NCBI RefSeq assembly: GCF_000308775.1
Contig: NZ_BAGJ01000170.1
Location: 1 to 64,000 of the forward strand
Direction: 5' to 3'
DNA length: 64,000 nucleotides
DNA from: Nocardia testacea NBRC 100365
GTDB lineage: Bacteria > Actinomycetota > Actinomycetes > Mycobacteriales > Mycobacteriaceae
The notes below the pieces were generated by a model. The model saw only the letters and a list, made by a program, of their open reading frames with translations. It made no database searches and was not told the origin of the DNA. Made by a program: the position numbers and the translations under genes. Shown piece after piece: positions 49,480 to 58,019 of this stretch; position 1 is the stretch's first letter, and every line of letters starts with the position of its first letter.

Positions 49480-49737
49480 TTGATCCATTGTCTGCCCGAG
49501 TCGGGCGCAGTCGCCTCGGACCGGACCGCGCGCGGGTCCGGCGATACCGAATTCCGCTGCGGAATCCCACCCCGCGATCCGCCCGCCACTTTATCCCGCC
49601 GAGCACCCGGATAAACACGGCCGATTTCGCGCCCCGGTCCGCGCGATCGTTCCGAAACTGTTGCCGCAGCCGCCTTTCCGTCCCCGATCACCGGCCGGAC
49701 ATGCCCCGCCTGGCGTAACCGGCAGCGCCGCGCTAGT

Positions 49738-49753
49738 ATAAGTTCAAACTTAT
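49738..49753. promoter_or_regulatory. ArsR-type operator upstream of SRPBCC-arsR
   Basis: ATAAGTT-CA-AACTTAT is a perfect palindrome ending 14 bases before the SRPBCC start and immediately before its AGGGAGG ribosome-binding site. This is the position expected for repression by the ArsR protein encoded in the same operon. Confidence 0.7.
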
Positions 49754-49767
49754 AAAGGGAGGAAGAT

Positions 49768-50424
49768 ATGGGTTTTCTCACCGACCCCGCCGCCATCGCA
49801 GGGCTGGTCACCCGGGAGGTCCGCACCGCGGAACGACAGGGAACGGTCACCCGGATCGCGGTGGCGCGGCGCACCTACGCCACCGAGCCGGACGACCTGT
49901 GGGAGGCACTCACCGATATCGAACGGATTCCGCGCTGGTTCCTGCCGGTCACCGGTGAGTTGACCGTCGGCGGCAGGTACCAGCTCGAAGGAAATGCCGG
50001 CGGTGTGGTCGAAGAATGTGAACGACCGAAACGGTTCGCGGTGACCTGGGAGATGGGTCCCATGGTTTCCTGGCTCGAAATCCGGCTCGAACCCGGCACC
50101 ACCGGGACCACACTCGAATTGGTGCATGAAGCACCGGTCGACCCGGATATGTGGAAACAATTCGGCCCGGGTGCGGTGGGGGTCGGCTGGGACCTGGCCC
50201 TCATGGGGCTCGGCCTGCATCTGGAAACCGGCGCGGCAGTCGACCCGGTGGTGGCGGTGGAATTCCCCGCCACCACCGAGGGGTTGGAATTCGTCCGGAC
50301 CGCGGCGGCCGGTTGGGCGGAGGCGGCGATCGCCGACGGTGACGACCCGGCGCAGGCCCACGCGGGCGCCGAAGCGACCACCGGCTTCTACACCGTCACC
50401 CCCGAGGAGGAGGAGCAGTCCTGA
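49768..50424 (+). CDS. SRPBCC/AHSA1-family protein
   Basis: Protein of 218 residues with an AHSA1-like START fold. RTYATEPDDLWEALTDIERI opens the domain, then PRWFLPVTGELTVGGRYQLE and GNAGGVVEECERPKRFAVTW. Such proteins bind hydrophobic ligands or assist Hsp90-like chaperones and are often paired with ArsR regulators. Its stop overlaps the ArsR start (TGATG). The ribosome-binding site is AGGGAGG. The substrate is unknown. Confidence 0.9.
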   Translation: MGFLTDPAAIAGLVTREVRTAERQGTVTRIAVARRTYATEPDDLWEALTDIERIPRWFLPVTGELTVGGRYQLEGNAGGVVEECERPKRFAVTWEMGPMVSWLEIRLEPGTTGTTLELVHEAPVDPDMWKQFGPGAVGVGWDLALMGLGLHLETGAAVDPVVAVEFPATTEGLEFVRTAAAGWAEAAIADGDDPAQAHAGAEATTGFYTVTPEEEEQS

Positions 50425-50822
50425 TGGGCCGGCCTTCCCCGGCGGGCGTGTTCGAGGCGCTCGGCGATCCGGTACGCCGCGCGATACTGCAACTGGTCGC
50501 CGGCGGTGAAAGGTCCGCCGGCGCCCTCGTCGAGGAGATCCGCGAACACACCCAGATCTCGCAACCCGCGGTCTCCCAGCACCTCAAGGTGTTACGGGAA
50601 GCCGGCCTGGTCCGCGTGCGCTCGGAAGCCAACCGCCGGTTCTACACGCTGGAAACCGACGGGCTCGCCGCCGCCGGGGAGTGGCTCGCCGACCTCGTGG
50701 ATCCGCTGGCCCGCTTCGCTCAACCCCTCGACGCCCTCGCGACCGAGATCGCCCGCGGCAAACGCGAACGCCGCGGGAAGAGCATCGGAACGGGAACGGA
50801 CCGTACGGACCGTACCGCCTGA
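50424..50822 (+). CDS. ArsR/SmtB-family regulator
   Basis: Regulator of 132 residues. The winged helix is GVFEALGDPVRRAILQLVAG, QISQPAVSQHLKVLREAGLV and the wing VRSEANRRFYTLE. The metal-binding ELCVCDL box of metal sensors is absent (it reads SAGALVEEIREHTQ), so it does not look like a metal sensor. This subgroup usually represses an adjoining SRPBCC gene. The upstream palindrome supports autorepression. Confidence 0.92.
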   Translation: MGRPSPAGVFEALGDPVRRAILQLVAGGERSAGALVEEIREHTQISQPAVSQHLKVLREAGLVRVRSEANRRFYTLETDGLAAAGEWLADLVDPLARFAQPLDALATEIARGKRERRGKSIGTGTDRTDRTA

Positions 50823-50981
50823 CGGACGCGTCTTCTCCTACACCACCGCGGCAGTTGTCCGTTCGGTGCCTGGTGAGGCGCAGCGTGTGTGGCTCCCGGA
50901 GCGACACGATCGAGCCGGGGCCGAGTCGGTCCGGCGAATCGTCGCGTGCCGAGAAGGCGCGGGGTTCAGGATCATGGGGAT

Positions 50982-51272
50982 ATGAATGCTCCTGCTCCCG
51001 GCCCGGTCTTCGACGTGATCGCGGTATTGAACGGCTCTGTGGACCTGCGCTCCTATCCGCGCCGCAACCTGGCTCTGAGCTCGCCTCCACGGGTGGAGTT
51101 CCGCACACTGGGCGACGACATCCCCGTCCTGTTCGAGCCGATCGTCCACCTGCTCAATGGTGTCGAACTGCTCGAATCCCAAGGCTGGGAGCTGATCAGC
51201 GTGGTCGAACGGAGCATCGACAGCTCGGACAGAAGGCAGTGCTGCCTGGTGGCATTCATGCGCCGCGGCTGA
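50982..51272 (+). CDS. Hypothetical protein
   Basis: Protein of 96 residues with no recognised domain. Segments VFDVIAVLNGSVDLRSYPRR, HLLNGVELLESQGWELISVV and CCLVAFMRR suggest a small alpha/beta fold; the closing pattern (GWELISV then an AFMRR strand) resembles small DUF4177-like proteins. ATG at 50982 is near a GGGGA site. The codon pattern is coding-like and the frame ends just before the deacetylase region. The function is unknown. Confidence 0.6.
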   Translation: MNAPAPGPVFDVIAVLNGSVDLRSYPRRNLALSSPPRVEFRTLGDDIPVLFEPIVHLLNGVELLESQGWELISVVERSIDSSDRRQCCLVAFMRRG

Positions 51273-51418
51273 GGTGGACCGGCCCACCGGGCAAGGCCTC
51301 TCGAGATCCGCGGCGGCGGCAGGCAGGCGCCGCGAGTCACCGAACCGCACTGTGGGTTCAACAAGACCGGCCGCGGCCTTTCCTACGCCGACCACCCGGC
51401 GCCTGATATACACCTGGG

Positions 51419-52135
51419 ATGCGAAAGTGGTTGGCAGGATCGGCAATCGCCGTGGTGGTGGTTCTGGTCCTCGCGGTCGGCGGCTATTTCCTGATGAACT
51501 CGCGGACCTTCCAGCTGGCCGGGCGGCTGGTGGACCGCGTGGAGACCACCGAGAAAGTGGTGGCCCTGACGCTGGACGACGGGCCGTCCGAACGCGCGCC
51601 CGAGGTGCTCGGTCTGCTGGCCACCGCCGGTATTCCCGCCACCTTCTATCTCAACGGCCGCGATCTGGCCGCCCGACCCGAGCTGGGCCGGGCGATCGTG
51701 GCGGGCGGTCACGAGATGGGCAATCACACCTACAACCATCGGCGGATGGTGCTCGTCTCGTCCGGCACGGTTGCCGACGAGGTGGAAGGTACCGATACCG
51801 AGATCCGGGCCGCCGGGTACCGGGGAGACATCACCTTCCGCCCGCCCTACGGCAAGAAGCTCTGGGCCCTGCCGAACTACCTCGCCGATCACGATCGCAC
51901 GACGGTCACCTGGGATGTCGAACCCGAGGACGGCAACACCACCACCGAGGACATCGTGAACGCGGCCGTCGGCCAGGTGCGGCCGGGGTCGATCATCCTG
52001 CTGCACACCATGTACGCCTCCGGGGCGGCCTCGCGGGCCGCCATCGTCCCGATCGCCGCGAAACTACACGCCCAGGGCTACCGGTTCGTCACGGTCTCCG
52101 AACTGCTCGAACAGGGCGATCCCGCCCGCTCGTGA
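51419..52135 (+). CDS. Membrane-anchored polysaccharide deacetylase
   Basis: NodB-fold protein of 238 residues. An N-terminal anchor spans about residues 6-25 (AGSAIAVVVVLVLAVGGYFL). Catalytic elements are all present: the Asp pair in VALTLDDGPS, the metal-binding HTYNH in GNHTYNHRR, RPPYG and LLHTMYASG. It deacetylates an extracytoplasmic polysaccharide or peptidoglycan. It is not in an obvious operon. Confidence 0.92.
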   Translation: MRKWLAGSAIAVVVVLVLAVGGYFLMNSRTFQLAGRLVDRVETTEKVVALTLDDGPSERAPEVLGLLATAGIPATFYLNGRDLAARPELGRAIVAGGHEMGNHTYNHRRMVLVSSGTVADEVEGTDTEIRAAGYRGDITFRPPYGKKLWALPNYLADHDRTTVTWDVEPEDGNTTTEDIVNAAVGQVRPGSIILLHTMYASGAASRAAIVPIAAKLHAQGYRFVTVSELLEQGDPARS

Positions 52136-52262
52136 CACACGCTCGGGAAAGCCGCCTGTTCGAGCGGCACACCGGCGGGTAGGTTCGGGAGCACAGCCGC
52201 GCCCCGGGAACCCGGGGCGGGCACCGCGACCGCAGAACAGTTCCACCGGAGAGGGCGATGTG

Positions 52263-52808
52263 ATGGTTTCGCAGGAGCGACCACGGATAACCCCCGGACG
52301 CCTCCGCGAGCTGGGCCCGGTCAACTGGGCGGCCTGGCAGGTGCTCTCGCGGGCCTCGGGTACGGCCGATGCGCAGCTGTTCAGCACGCTGGGCCGGGCC
52401 GGACGGCTGTTCCGCGGCTGGCTGCACTTCTCCGGAACGCTGATGCCGGGTGGGCGGCTGCGCCGGCACGACACCGAACTGGTCATTCTGCGTGTCGCCC
52501 ATCTGCGCGACTGCGCGTACGAGACCGACCACCACATCCGCCTGGGCCGGCGGGCCGGGGTGACCCCGGAGATCCTGGAGCGGATCCGGGCCGGGGCCGA
52601 CGCCGAGGGCTGGACCGACAAGCACCGTGCCCTGCTCACCGCGGTCGATCAACTGGTCCTGACCCGCGATATCGACGACGAGGCCTGGGCCCACCTGTCC
52701 ACCTACTACGACGACCGTCGCCTCATCGAGATCGTGCTGCTCGTCAATCAATACGAGGGCCTGGCCGCCACCATCACCACCCTCCGTATCCGCCGCGACG
52801 ACTTCTGA
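52263..52808 (+). CDS. Carboxymuconolactone decarboxylase-like protein
   Basis: Protein of 181 residues with the AhpD/CMD helical fold. The active-site helix reads ELVILRVAHLRDCAYETDHH: the first Cys is present but the second of the CXXC pair is Glu, so AhpD-type thiol peroxidase activity is unlikely. A homologue lies between ramB and lpdC in M. tuberculosis (Rv0464c), supporting synteny. A GTG three bases upstream is an alternative start. Confidence 0.88.
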   Translation: MVSQERPRITPGRLRELGPVNWAAWQVLSRASGTADAQLFSTLGRAGRLFRGWLHFSGTLMPGGRLRRHDTELVILRVAHLRDCAYETDHHIRLGRRAGVTPEILERIRAGADAEGWTDKHRALLTAVDQLVLTRDIDDEAWAHLSTYYDDRRLIEIVLLVNQYEGLAATITTLRIRRDDF

Positions 52809-52833
52809 CCGCCGCGGCACCGGACGGGTGTGG

Positions 52834-53256
52834 CTACCGGCCACCGGTGAAAGCGTCCGCGGGAACGTATATCTCGTGTCCGGAGTCGAGGCGGATGGAT
52901 ACGCCCTCGGGGCTCCAGCGCGCGGAGGCCAGTTCGGGGTCGCGGTTGCCGAGAATCTGGAAGTACACCGGGTGGCCGTATCCCATACCCGGGTCCCGGC
53001 CGACCACGATCACATCCGGAAGCCGCCGGTGCAGCAGCCAACTCTCCCGGCGCAGTAGACCCGCATGGTAGGTCGCACCGTCGTATGCGACGGTCCCCGG
53101 CTGGGTTTCGGTGCGCAGCACCTCGGTGCGCACCATCCGGGTATCGACGAAGACCGCGGCGAGTAAAGTCACGAACAGCAACAGAGCCGTTGGCACGCCG
53201 GCGATCCAGCGCATTCCCGGCACCCGGGGGCGGGCCGGCTCTCGTTCCGTGCTCAT
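52834..53256 (-). CDS. Hypothetical single-pass membrane protein
   Basis: Protein of 140 residues with a basic N-terminus, a membrane helix at about residues 16-37 (IAGVPTALLLFVTLLAAVFV) and an extracytoplasmic part containing YHAGLLRRESWLLHRRLPD and YGHPVYFQILGNRDPELA. No known domain is recognised. The start at 53256 is chosen because the frame upstream has no coding character. It is convergent with the CMD gene. Confidence 0.7.
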   Translation of the reverse strand: MSTEREPARPRVPGMRWIAGVPTALLLFVTLLAAVFVDTRMVRTEVLRTETQPGTVAYDGATYHAGLLRRESWLLHRRLPDVIVVGRDPGMGYGHPVYFQILGNRDPELASARWSPEGVSIRLDSGHEIYVPADAFTGGR

Positions 53257-53543
53257 CGCGGGAATATATCCCGGCCGCACCTGCCGCGCAGCTGCGCTTC
53301 CGGCGGGAGGCTCGGTACTTGCGGGCCCGCAGCACATGCGGTGCGCAGACCGTCGGAACCGTCGCAATCCGCGGCTGCGCTTGCGGACATCGTGGGCACA
53401 GTCGTCCACCGCCGTACCGGGACAGCGGCATCGGGTGCGTACATCGGGAGTGCCTGCCGGCCGGCTCGATCTGCCGGGCTCCCCGGAAACGAACCGGCCC
53501 GGCGCCGTGGCGAACACGACACCGGGCCGGGGAAACGAGTGGA

Positions 53544-54947
53544 TCAGAAGTTGATCATGTGTCCGGCCAGGCCGTGAATGGCCTCCTGCAGCGCCTCGCT
53601 GAGCGTCGGGTGCGTGTGCACATTGCGAGCCAGCTCGTTGACCGTGAGATCCCACTTCTGGGCCAGGGTCAGTTCGGGCAGCAGTTCGGAGACATCCGGG
53701 CCGATGAGGTGGCCACCGATGAGTTCGCCGTAGGTGTTGTCCGAGATCAGCTTGACGAAACCGGTGGCGTCGCCGAGACCGTGCGCCTTGCCGTTGGCGG
53801 TGAACGGGAAGGTGGCGACCTTCACGTCGTAGCCCTCGTCGCGCGCCTGCTGCTCGGTGAGTCCGAAGCTGGCGACCTGCGGCTGGCAGAAGGTGGCACG
53901 GGGCATCATCCGGTAGTCGCCCAGGGTCAGCGTCTCCGCGCCGCCGATGGTCTCGGCCGCGACCACGCCTTGGGCCTCCGCGACATGCGCGAGCTGCAGT
54001 TTCGCGGTGACATCGCCGATGGCGTAGATATGCGGCACATTGGTGCGCATATTGTCGTCGATGGCGATCGCGCCGCGGTCGGTAAGCGCCACACCGGTGT
54101 TCTCCAGGCCGTAGCCCTCGACCCGGGGCGCGAAGCCGACGGCCTGCAGCACCTTGTCCACGGTGACGGTTTCGACCGAACCGGACTTGTTGTCCTTGAT
54201 CGCGACGGTGACCTTGGACCCGTCGTCGTCGATGGACTGCACGGCGGCACCGGTGGTGATGGTGATACCGAGCTTCTTGTACGCCTTGGTGATCTCCTTG
54301 GAGACGTCGGCGTCCTCGTTGGGCAGCGCGCGGTCCAGGAACTCCACGATGCGCACGTCCACACCGTAGTTGCGCAGGACGTAGCCGAACTCCATCCCGA
54401 TGGCGCCGGCGCCGACGATCAAGATCGAACCCGGCAGGTCGCGGGTGAGGATCTGCTCCTCGTAGGTGACGACATTCTTGCTCAGGGAGGTGCCCGGCAG
54501 CAGTTTGGTGTTGGTGCCGGTGGCGATGATGACATTGTCGAACGTGATCGACTCCGTCCCACCCTTGCTGAGCTCGACCGACAGCGCGTTCGGGCCGGTG
54601 AACGAACCCTTGCCGTCGTACTCGGTGATCTTGTTCTTCTTCATCAGGAAGTGGACGCCCTTGACCCGGCCGTCCGCGACCTTACGGCTGCGATCGAAGG
54701 CCGCCCCGAAATCGAAGGTCGCCTCCCCGCTGATACCGAAGGTTTTCGCTTCCTTGGTGAAGATATGCGCCAGCTCCGCATTGCGCAGCAGCGCCTTGGA
54801 CGGGATGCAGCCCACGTTCAGGCATACGCCACCCCAGTATTTCTGCTCGACGATCGCTGTTCGCAGGCCGAGTTGAGCGGCGCGGATCGCGGCGACGTAA
54901 CCGCCGGGACCAGCACCGAGAACGACGACATCGTAGTGGGAAGTCAC
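53544..54947 (-). CDS. lpd: Dihydrolipoyl dehydrogenase
   Basis: Flavoprotein of 467 residues, the E3 component of pyruvate and other 2-oxo-acid dehydrogenases and, in mycobacteria, of the peroxiredoxin/peroxynitrite reductase system. FAD motif DVVVLGAGPGGYVAAIRAAQ, redox disulfide GGVCLNVGCIPSKALL, NAD motif ILIVGAGAIGMEFGYV, FAD motif 2 YAIGDVTAKLQLAH and the C-terminal HTHPTLSEAL are all intact. GTG at 54947 gives the length of mycobacterial LpdC (Rv0462). Confidence 0.96.
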   Translation of the reverse strand: MTSHYDVVVLGAGPGGYVAAIRAAQLGLRTAIVEQKYWGGVCLNVGCIPSKALLRNAELAHIFTKEAKTFGISGEATFDFGAAFDRSRKVADGRVKGVHFLMKKNKITEYDGKGSFTGPNALSVELSKGGTESITFDNVIIATGTNTKLLPGTSLSKNVVTYEEQILTRDLPGSILIVGAGAIGMEFGYVLRNYGVDVRIVEFLDRALPNEDADVSKEITKAYKKLGITITTGAAVQSIDDDGSKVTVAIKDNKSGSVETVTVDKVLQAVGFAPRVEGYGLENTGVALTDRGAIAIDDNMRTNVPHIYAIGDVTAKLQLAHVAEAQGVVAAETIGGAETLTLGDYRMMPRATFCQPQVASFGLTEQQARDEGYDVKVATFPFTANGKAHGLGDATGFVKLISDNTYGELIGGHLIGPDVSELLPELTLAQKWDLTVNELARNVHTHPTLSEALQEAIHGLAGHMINF

Positions 54948-55061
54948 GGTGTCGAGCCTAACTCTCCCGACCGCGGCCGGGGCCACCCGCCCGCCTCCCG
55001 CCGCTGAGCACACCGGTCACGCGCCGACCGCGCCACCGGGCCCTGACGGGCAGCGACGGCG

Positions 55062-56348
55062 CTACGACCGGCCGACCGGATCCTCCAGCCGGGCCGGCCC
55101 GGGTGTGCGCATGGTCACCTGGACGGCGACAGTGCAACCGATCAGCACGATCGCCACTCCCCCCGCCAGGTAACCGACCCCGTCGAGCGCCCAACCGCCC
55201 GCGATCATTCCCGCCGGGATGCCCGCGGCACCGAGAAATCCTTCCACCGAGCTGAACACCCCGAGTTGCTCGGTTGGCAGTTCGGCCTGGATCAGCGACT
55301 GCCAGACGATACCGGTGACCGACACCGCGAACCCGGCGATCAGGCAGCCGGCGAACAGCAACACCGGTCCACTCACTTCCCGGCCGTAACCGGCCAGCGC
55401 GGTCAGCTCCACGAGGACAGCAGCGACCAGGGCGGCGCAGGCCGTGCGCCAGCCGAACCGCGCGGCACCGGCGATCACCGACAGCGACCCGGCCAGGGCG
55501 GCCAGGGCCATACCGGTCGCGAGCGCTGCCCACAGCCCACCGCCACCGGTCGCCGTGACCGTCAGCGCCGGGCCGGCCACCGCGACCAGGCCGATCACGA
55601 AGGACACCAGGGACCACAGCACGACCGACCAGCCGAGCCAGGGTGCGCGGCCCACGGTCGCGCGCAGCGTTGTCCACCCGGCGCGCACCGCGGACCCGCC
55701 CGCACTTCGTGATGCACCCGGGTCGGGAACGGGCCCGGCCGCCCGCCGGGCGTAAACCAGTGCGAGTAGGTTCGCGCCGAAGGTCAGCGAATCCAGCACC
55801 AGGATCCAGACGAATCCCACCGTCGCCGACAACGCCACGGCCGCTGCCGGCCCGACGAGCACACTGATATCGGCAACCAGCGTGATCAGGGCGTTGGCCC
55901 GGCGCAGTTCGGGTCCGGGCACCACCCGGGGCAGCACCGTGGCGAGAGCGGGAGCGTAGAAAGCGGTGGCCGCGCCGTAGAGGGCGGCCGACACCGCCAT
56001 GGCCGGCAGCGAGTCCCGGCCCGTACCCACCAGCACCAGCGCCAGTCCGGCCTGGGCCAGGATGCGCGCCATATCGGACCCGATCATGATCGCGAACTGG
56101 TCGCGGCGGGCGGCGGCCACACCGGCGGCCGGTGTACAGGCGAACCGGCCCGCCCACAGCGCGATCAGGATGACGGTGAGCGAGGTGGCGGAGCCGAAGG
56201 CCTGTATCGAGTGAACAGCGAAGGCCAGGGGAACGATGCCGTCGGTGACGCCGGAGCACGCCGCGCCCACGAATATCGCCTTGAAGGCGCGCCCTCGCAA
56301 CGGCCACAGCCTGCGGCGGAGCCCGGAGCGGAATGCGTGTGCTGCCAT
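55062..56348 (-). CDS. MFS transporter
   Basis: Membrane protein of 428 residues with about 12 helices. GAACSGVTDGIVPLAFAVHS is the first helix region, and YGAATAFYAPALATVLPRVV matches the efflux-type loop seen in macrolide-efflux-like MFS proteins. The C-terminal half includes GCLIAGFAVSVTGIVWQSLI and QAELPTEQLGVFSSVEGFLG. The ATG at 56348 is preferred; the longer frame lacks membrane character. The substrate is unknown. Confidence 0.88.
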   Translation of the reverse strand: MAAHAFRSGLRRRLWPLRGRAFKAIFVGAACSGVTDGIVPLAFAVHSIQAFGSATSLTVILIALWAGRFACTPAAGVAAARRDQFAIMIGSDMARILAQAGLALVLVGTGRDSLPAMAVSAALYGAATAFYAPALATVLPRVVPGPELRRANALITLVADISVLVGPAAAVALSATVGFVWILVLDSLTFGANLLALVYARRAAGPVPDPGASRSAGGSAVRAGWTTLRATVGRAPWLGWSVVLWSLVSFVIGLVAVAGPALTVTATGGGGLWAALATGMALAALAGSLSVIAGAARFGWRTACAALVAAVLVELTALAGYGREVSGPVLLFAGCLIAGFAVSVTGIVWQSLIQAELPTEQLGVFSSVEGFLGAAGIPAGMIAGGWALDGVGYLAGGVAIVLIGCTVAVQVTMRTPGPARLEDPVGRS

Positions 56349-56410
56349 ATCTTCCGCATCCTGCACCGGCCGAGCGGGCGAGAAAACCGAATTTAGGGCC
56401 GCTACGCCGA

Positions 56411-57097
56411 TCAGCTCAGCAGAAACGCGACGAGGAATCCGACCGAGGTCGCCATACCGACCCACCAGCCGCCTTCCCGGTACGCCTCCGGCATCAGCGA
56501 ATCGGCGAGGACCGCGATGGTCGCGCCGCCCGCGAAGGCCTGTATCGCGCTGATATGGGTCTGTTCGAGGTGATCGGAGAGCAGGTTCCCGGCGACGGTC
56601 ACCACCACGAGCACCGCCCCGGTGAGCAGCCACAGGGTGAACGCCGTGCCGGTGGACGCGTTCCGCTGCCGGTGCAGCAGCGCCGAACCACCGATGGCCT
56701 CCGGTACGTTGCCCGCCGCGATGGCGACCAGGAGCACCATCCCGCCCCCGGAGCTCAGCGAGACCCCGAGCGCCGTGTTCTCCGGAACTCCGTCCAGGAC
56801 CGTTCCGAGCATCAGGGCCCAGCCCACCGCGCCGGTGCCCTCGCGGCGTTCGAGGAGCCGGTTCGCGACGACGTATACCGTCGCGCCGAGAAACAGCGCG
56901 GATCCGGCGGTGAATGCCCCCGCCTGCACGAAGGCGGGTTCGAACAGTTCGTTGGTCACGGCGGCGATCATGGTGCCCGCACCGAACGCCATCAGCGAGG
57001 CGAGCAATGGCTTGGGCAATGTGGTTCGCAAACCGATGAACGCACCGATCAGCAATGGAATTGCCGTACCCAGCCCATACAGCAGCGCGGTTCCCAT
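56411..57097 (-). CDS. ZIP-family metal transporter-like protein
   Basis: Membrane protein of 228 residues with about eight helices in the ZIP/GufA arrangement. The helix 4 metal-site motif, usually HNxPEG, reads LGTVLDGVPENTALGV, and the helix 5 motif, usually HExP, reads AIAAGNVPEAIGG. The metal-binding histidines are therefore replaced by Asp and Asn, while Pro-Glu is kept. It may carry a different metal or be a divergent member. It starts 247 bases from a divergent TetR gene. Confidence 0.85.
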   Translation of the reverse strand: MGTALLYGLGTAIPLLIGAFIGLRTTLPKPLLASLMAFGAGTMIAAVTNELFEPAFVQAGAFTAGSALFLGATVYVVANRLLERREGTGAVGWALMLGTVLDGVPENTALGVSLSSGGGMVLLVAIAAGNVPEAIGGSALLHRQRNASTGTAFTLWLLTGAVLVVVTVAGNLLSDHLEQTHISAIQAFAGGATIAVLADSLMPEAYREGGWWVGMATSVGFLVAFLLS

Positions 57098-57149
57098 AAG
57101 GTGAACACTATGTGTTGCCGGGTTATTGCAATGGTCATGCCGGGCCGAT

Positions 57150-57170
57150 GGAAATTATTCTAGAATTTCC
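57150..57170. promoter_or_regulatory. GGAAATT-N7-AATTTCC palindrome between ZIP and TetR genes
   Basis: A perfect 7+7 inverted repeat in an AT-rich island 53 bases upstream of the ZIP start. It is a candidate operator for the divergent TetR or for a metal regulator. It does not match the Zur or IdeR consensus well. Confidence 0.55.
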
Positions 57171-57289
57171 CTCTAAAATCAGCTGTACCAGCACGGACCC
57201 CGGTATTGTCCGGTTTGACAGTTTCACCGGCGACCCGAGTTGCGGGCAGCCAACTTTCGGCAAACCCGTACTGTGCTACCGGCATGCTA

Positions 57290-57328
57290 CGAAAGGCCCG
57301 ATCGATGACAAGGGGATCGGGCTTTTCG
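57290..57328 (+). promoter_or_regulatory. 14-bp-stem hairpin in the TetR leader
   Basis: Arms at 57290-57303 and 57315-57328 pair over 14 positions with one G-U, around an 11-base loop. The 3' arm contains TTTT, so it looks like an intrinsic terminator or attenuator, ending 15 bases before the TetR start codon. Confidence 0.6.
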
Positions 57329-57343
57329 GTATTGTTCTGCGCG

Positions 57344-57976
57344 ATGTCACAGGAAGCGAATTCGGGACGACGGTATGCCGGGCAGCCCGTAGAAGATCGG
57401 CAACGCGAGCGACGCGCTCGTTTTCTCGAATCCGGCCTGACGGTTTTTGCGAGAGACGGGTATGCCAATAGCTCGGTCGGGGCCATTTGCAAAGACGCGG
57501 GGTTGTCCTCGCGCCAGTTCTACGAAGAGTTCACCGGCCGCGAATCGCTCCTTGTGGAACTCTTCGCTCTCATCGACCGGGAATCGCGGACCGCGGTGCT
57601 CGCCTCCCTCGAACAGAGCACCGACCAGAGCGCGCTGGAGCGAATCGACGGCGCCATCCGCGCCTACGTGCAATCCATCGGCACCGATATGCGACGGGCT
57701 CGGGTCGTGCTCGTCGAAGTGGTCGGCGCCGGCACCAAAGTCGAGAAGATGCGCGGGGAATCACGCCGCGCCTGGAGTTCGGTGCTCGCCAAGGCCGCCG
57801 AGGACGCCGCGCTGCACGGCGAGATCCCGACCGGCGACTACGACCTGCGCATGCTCGCCATCATCGGCGCGGTCAACTATGTGGTGGACGAATGGAGCGG
57901 AGCCGAACCGCGGCAACCGCTCGACGAGGTGATCCGGGTGCTCAGCCGGATCATCGTGGGGGCGATCCGGGCCTGA
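57344..57976 (+). CDS. TetR-family regulator
   Basis: Regulator of 210 residues. The helix-turn-helix spans about residues 16-60: RRARFLESGLTVFARDGYAN, SSVGAICKDAGLSSRQFYEE, FTGRESLLVELF. The ligand domain includes RAYVQSIGTDMRRARVVLVE. ATG at 57344 is supported by normal family length; the frame upstream has cysteine-rich, non-family sequence. It is divergent from the ZIP gene and followed 43 bases later by a hydrolase, either of which may be its target. Confidence 0.87.
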   Translation: MSQEANSGRRYAGQPVEDRQRERRARFLESGLTVFARDGYANSSVGAICKDAGLSSRQFYEEFTGRESLLVELFALIDRESRTAVLASLEQSTDQSALERIDGAIRAYVQSIGTDMRRARVVLVEVVGAGTKVEKMRGESRRAWSSVLAKAAEDAALHGEIPTGDYDLRMLAIIGAVNYVVDEWSGAEPRQPLDEVIRVLSRIIVGAIRA

Positions 57977-58019
57977 CCACGCCGCCGGCCGAGGCCGCCC
58001 GGCGGCTAGCCTGGACCCG

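Larger units (their letters stand above)
49379..49767. other. Intergenic region with operators for two operons
   Basis: The 389 bases between the leader ORF and the SRPBCC gene contain the 23-base TTCGCTA palindrome at 49457-49479 and the ATAAGTT palindrome at 49738-49753. The sequence in between has no supported gene. Confidence 0.7.
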
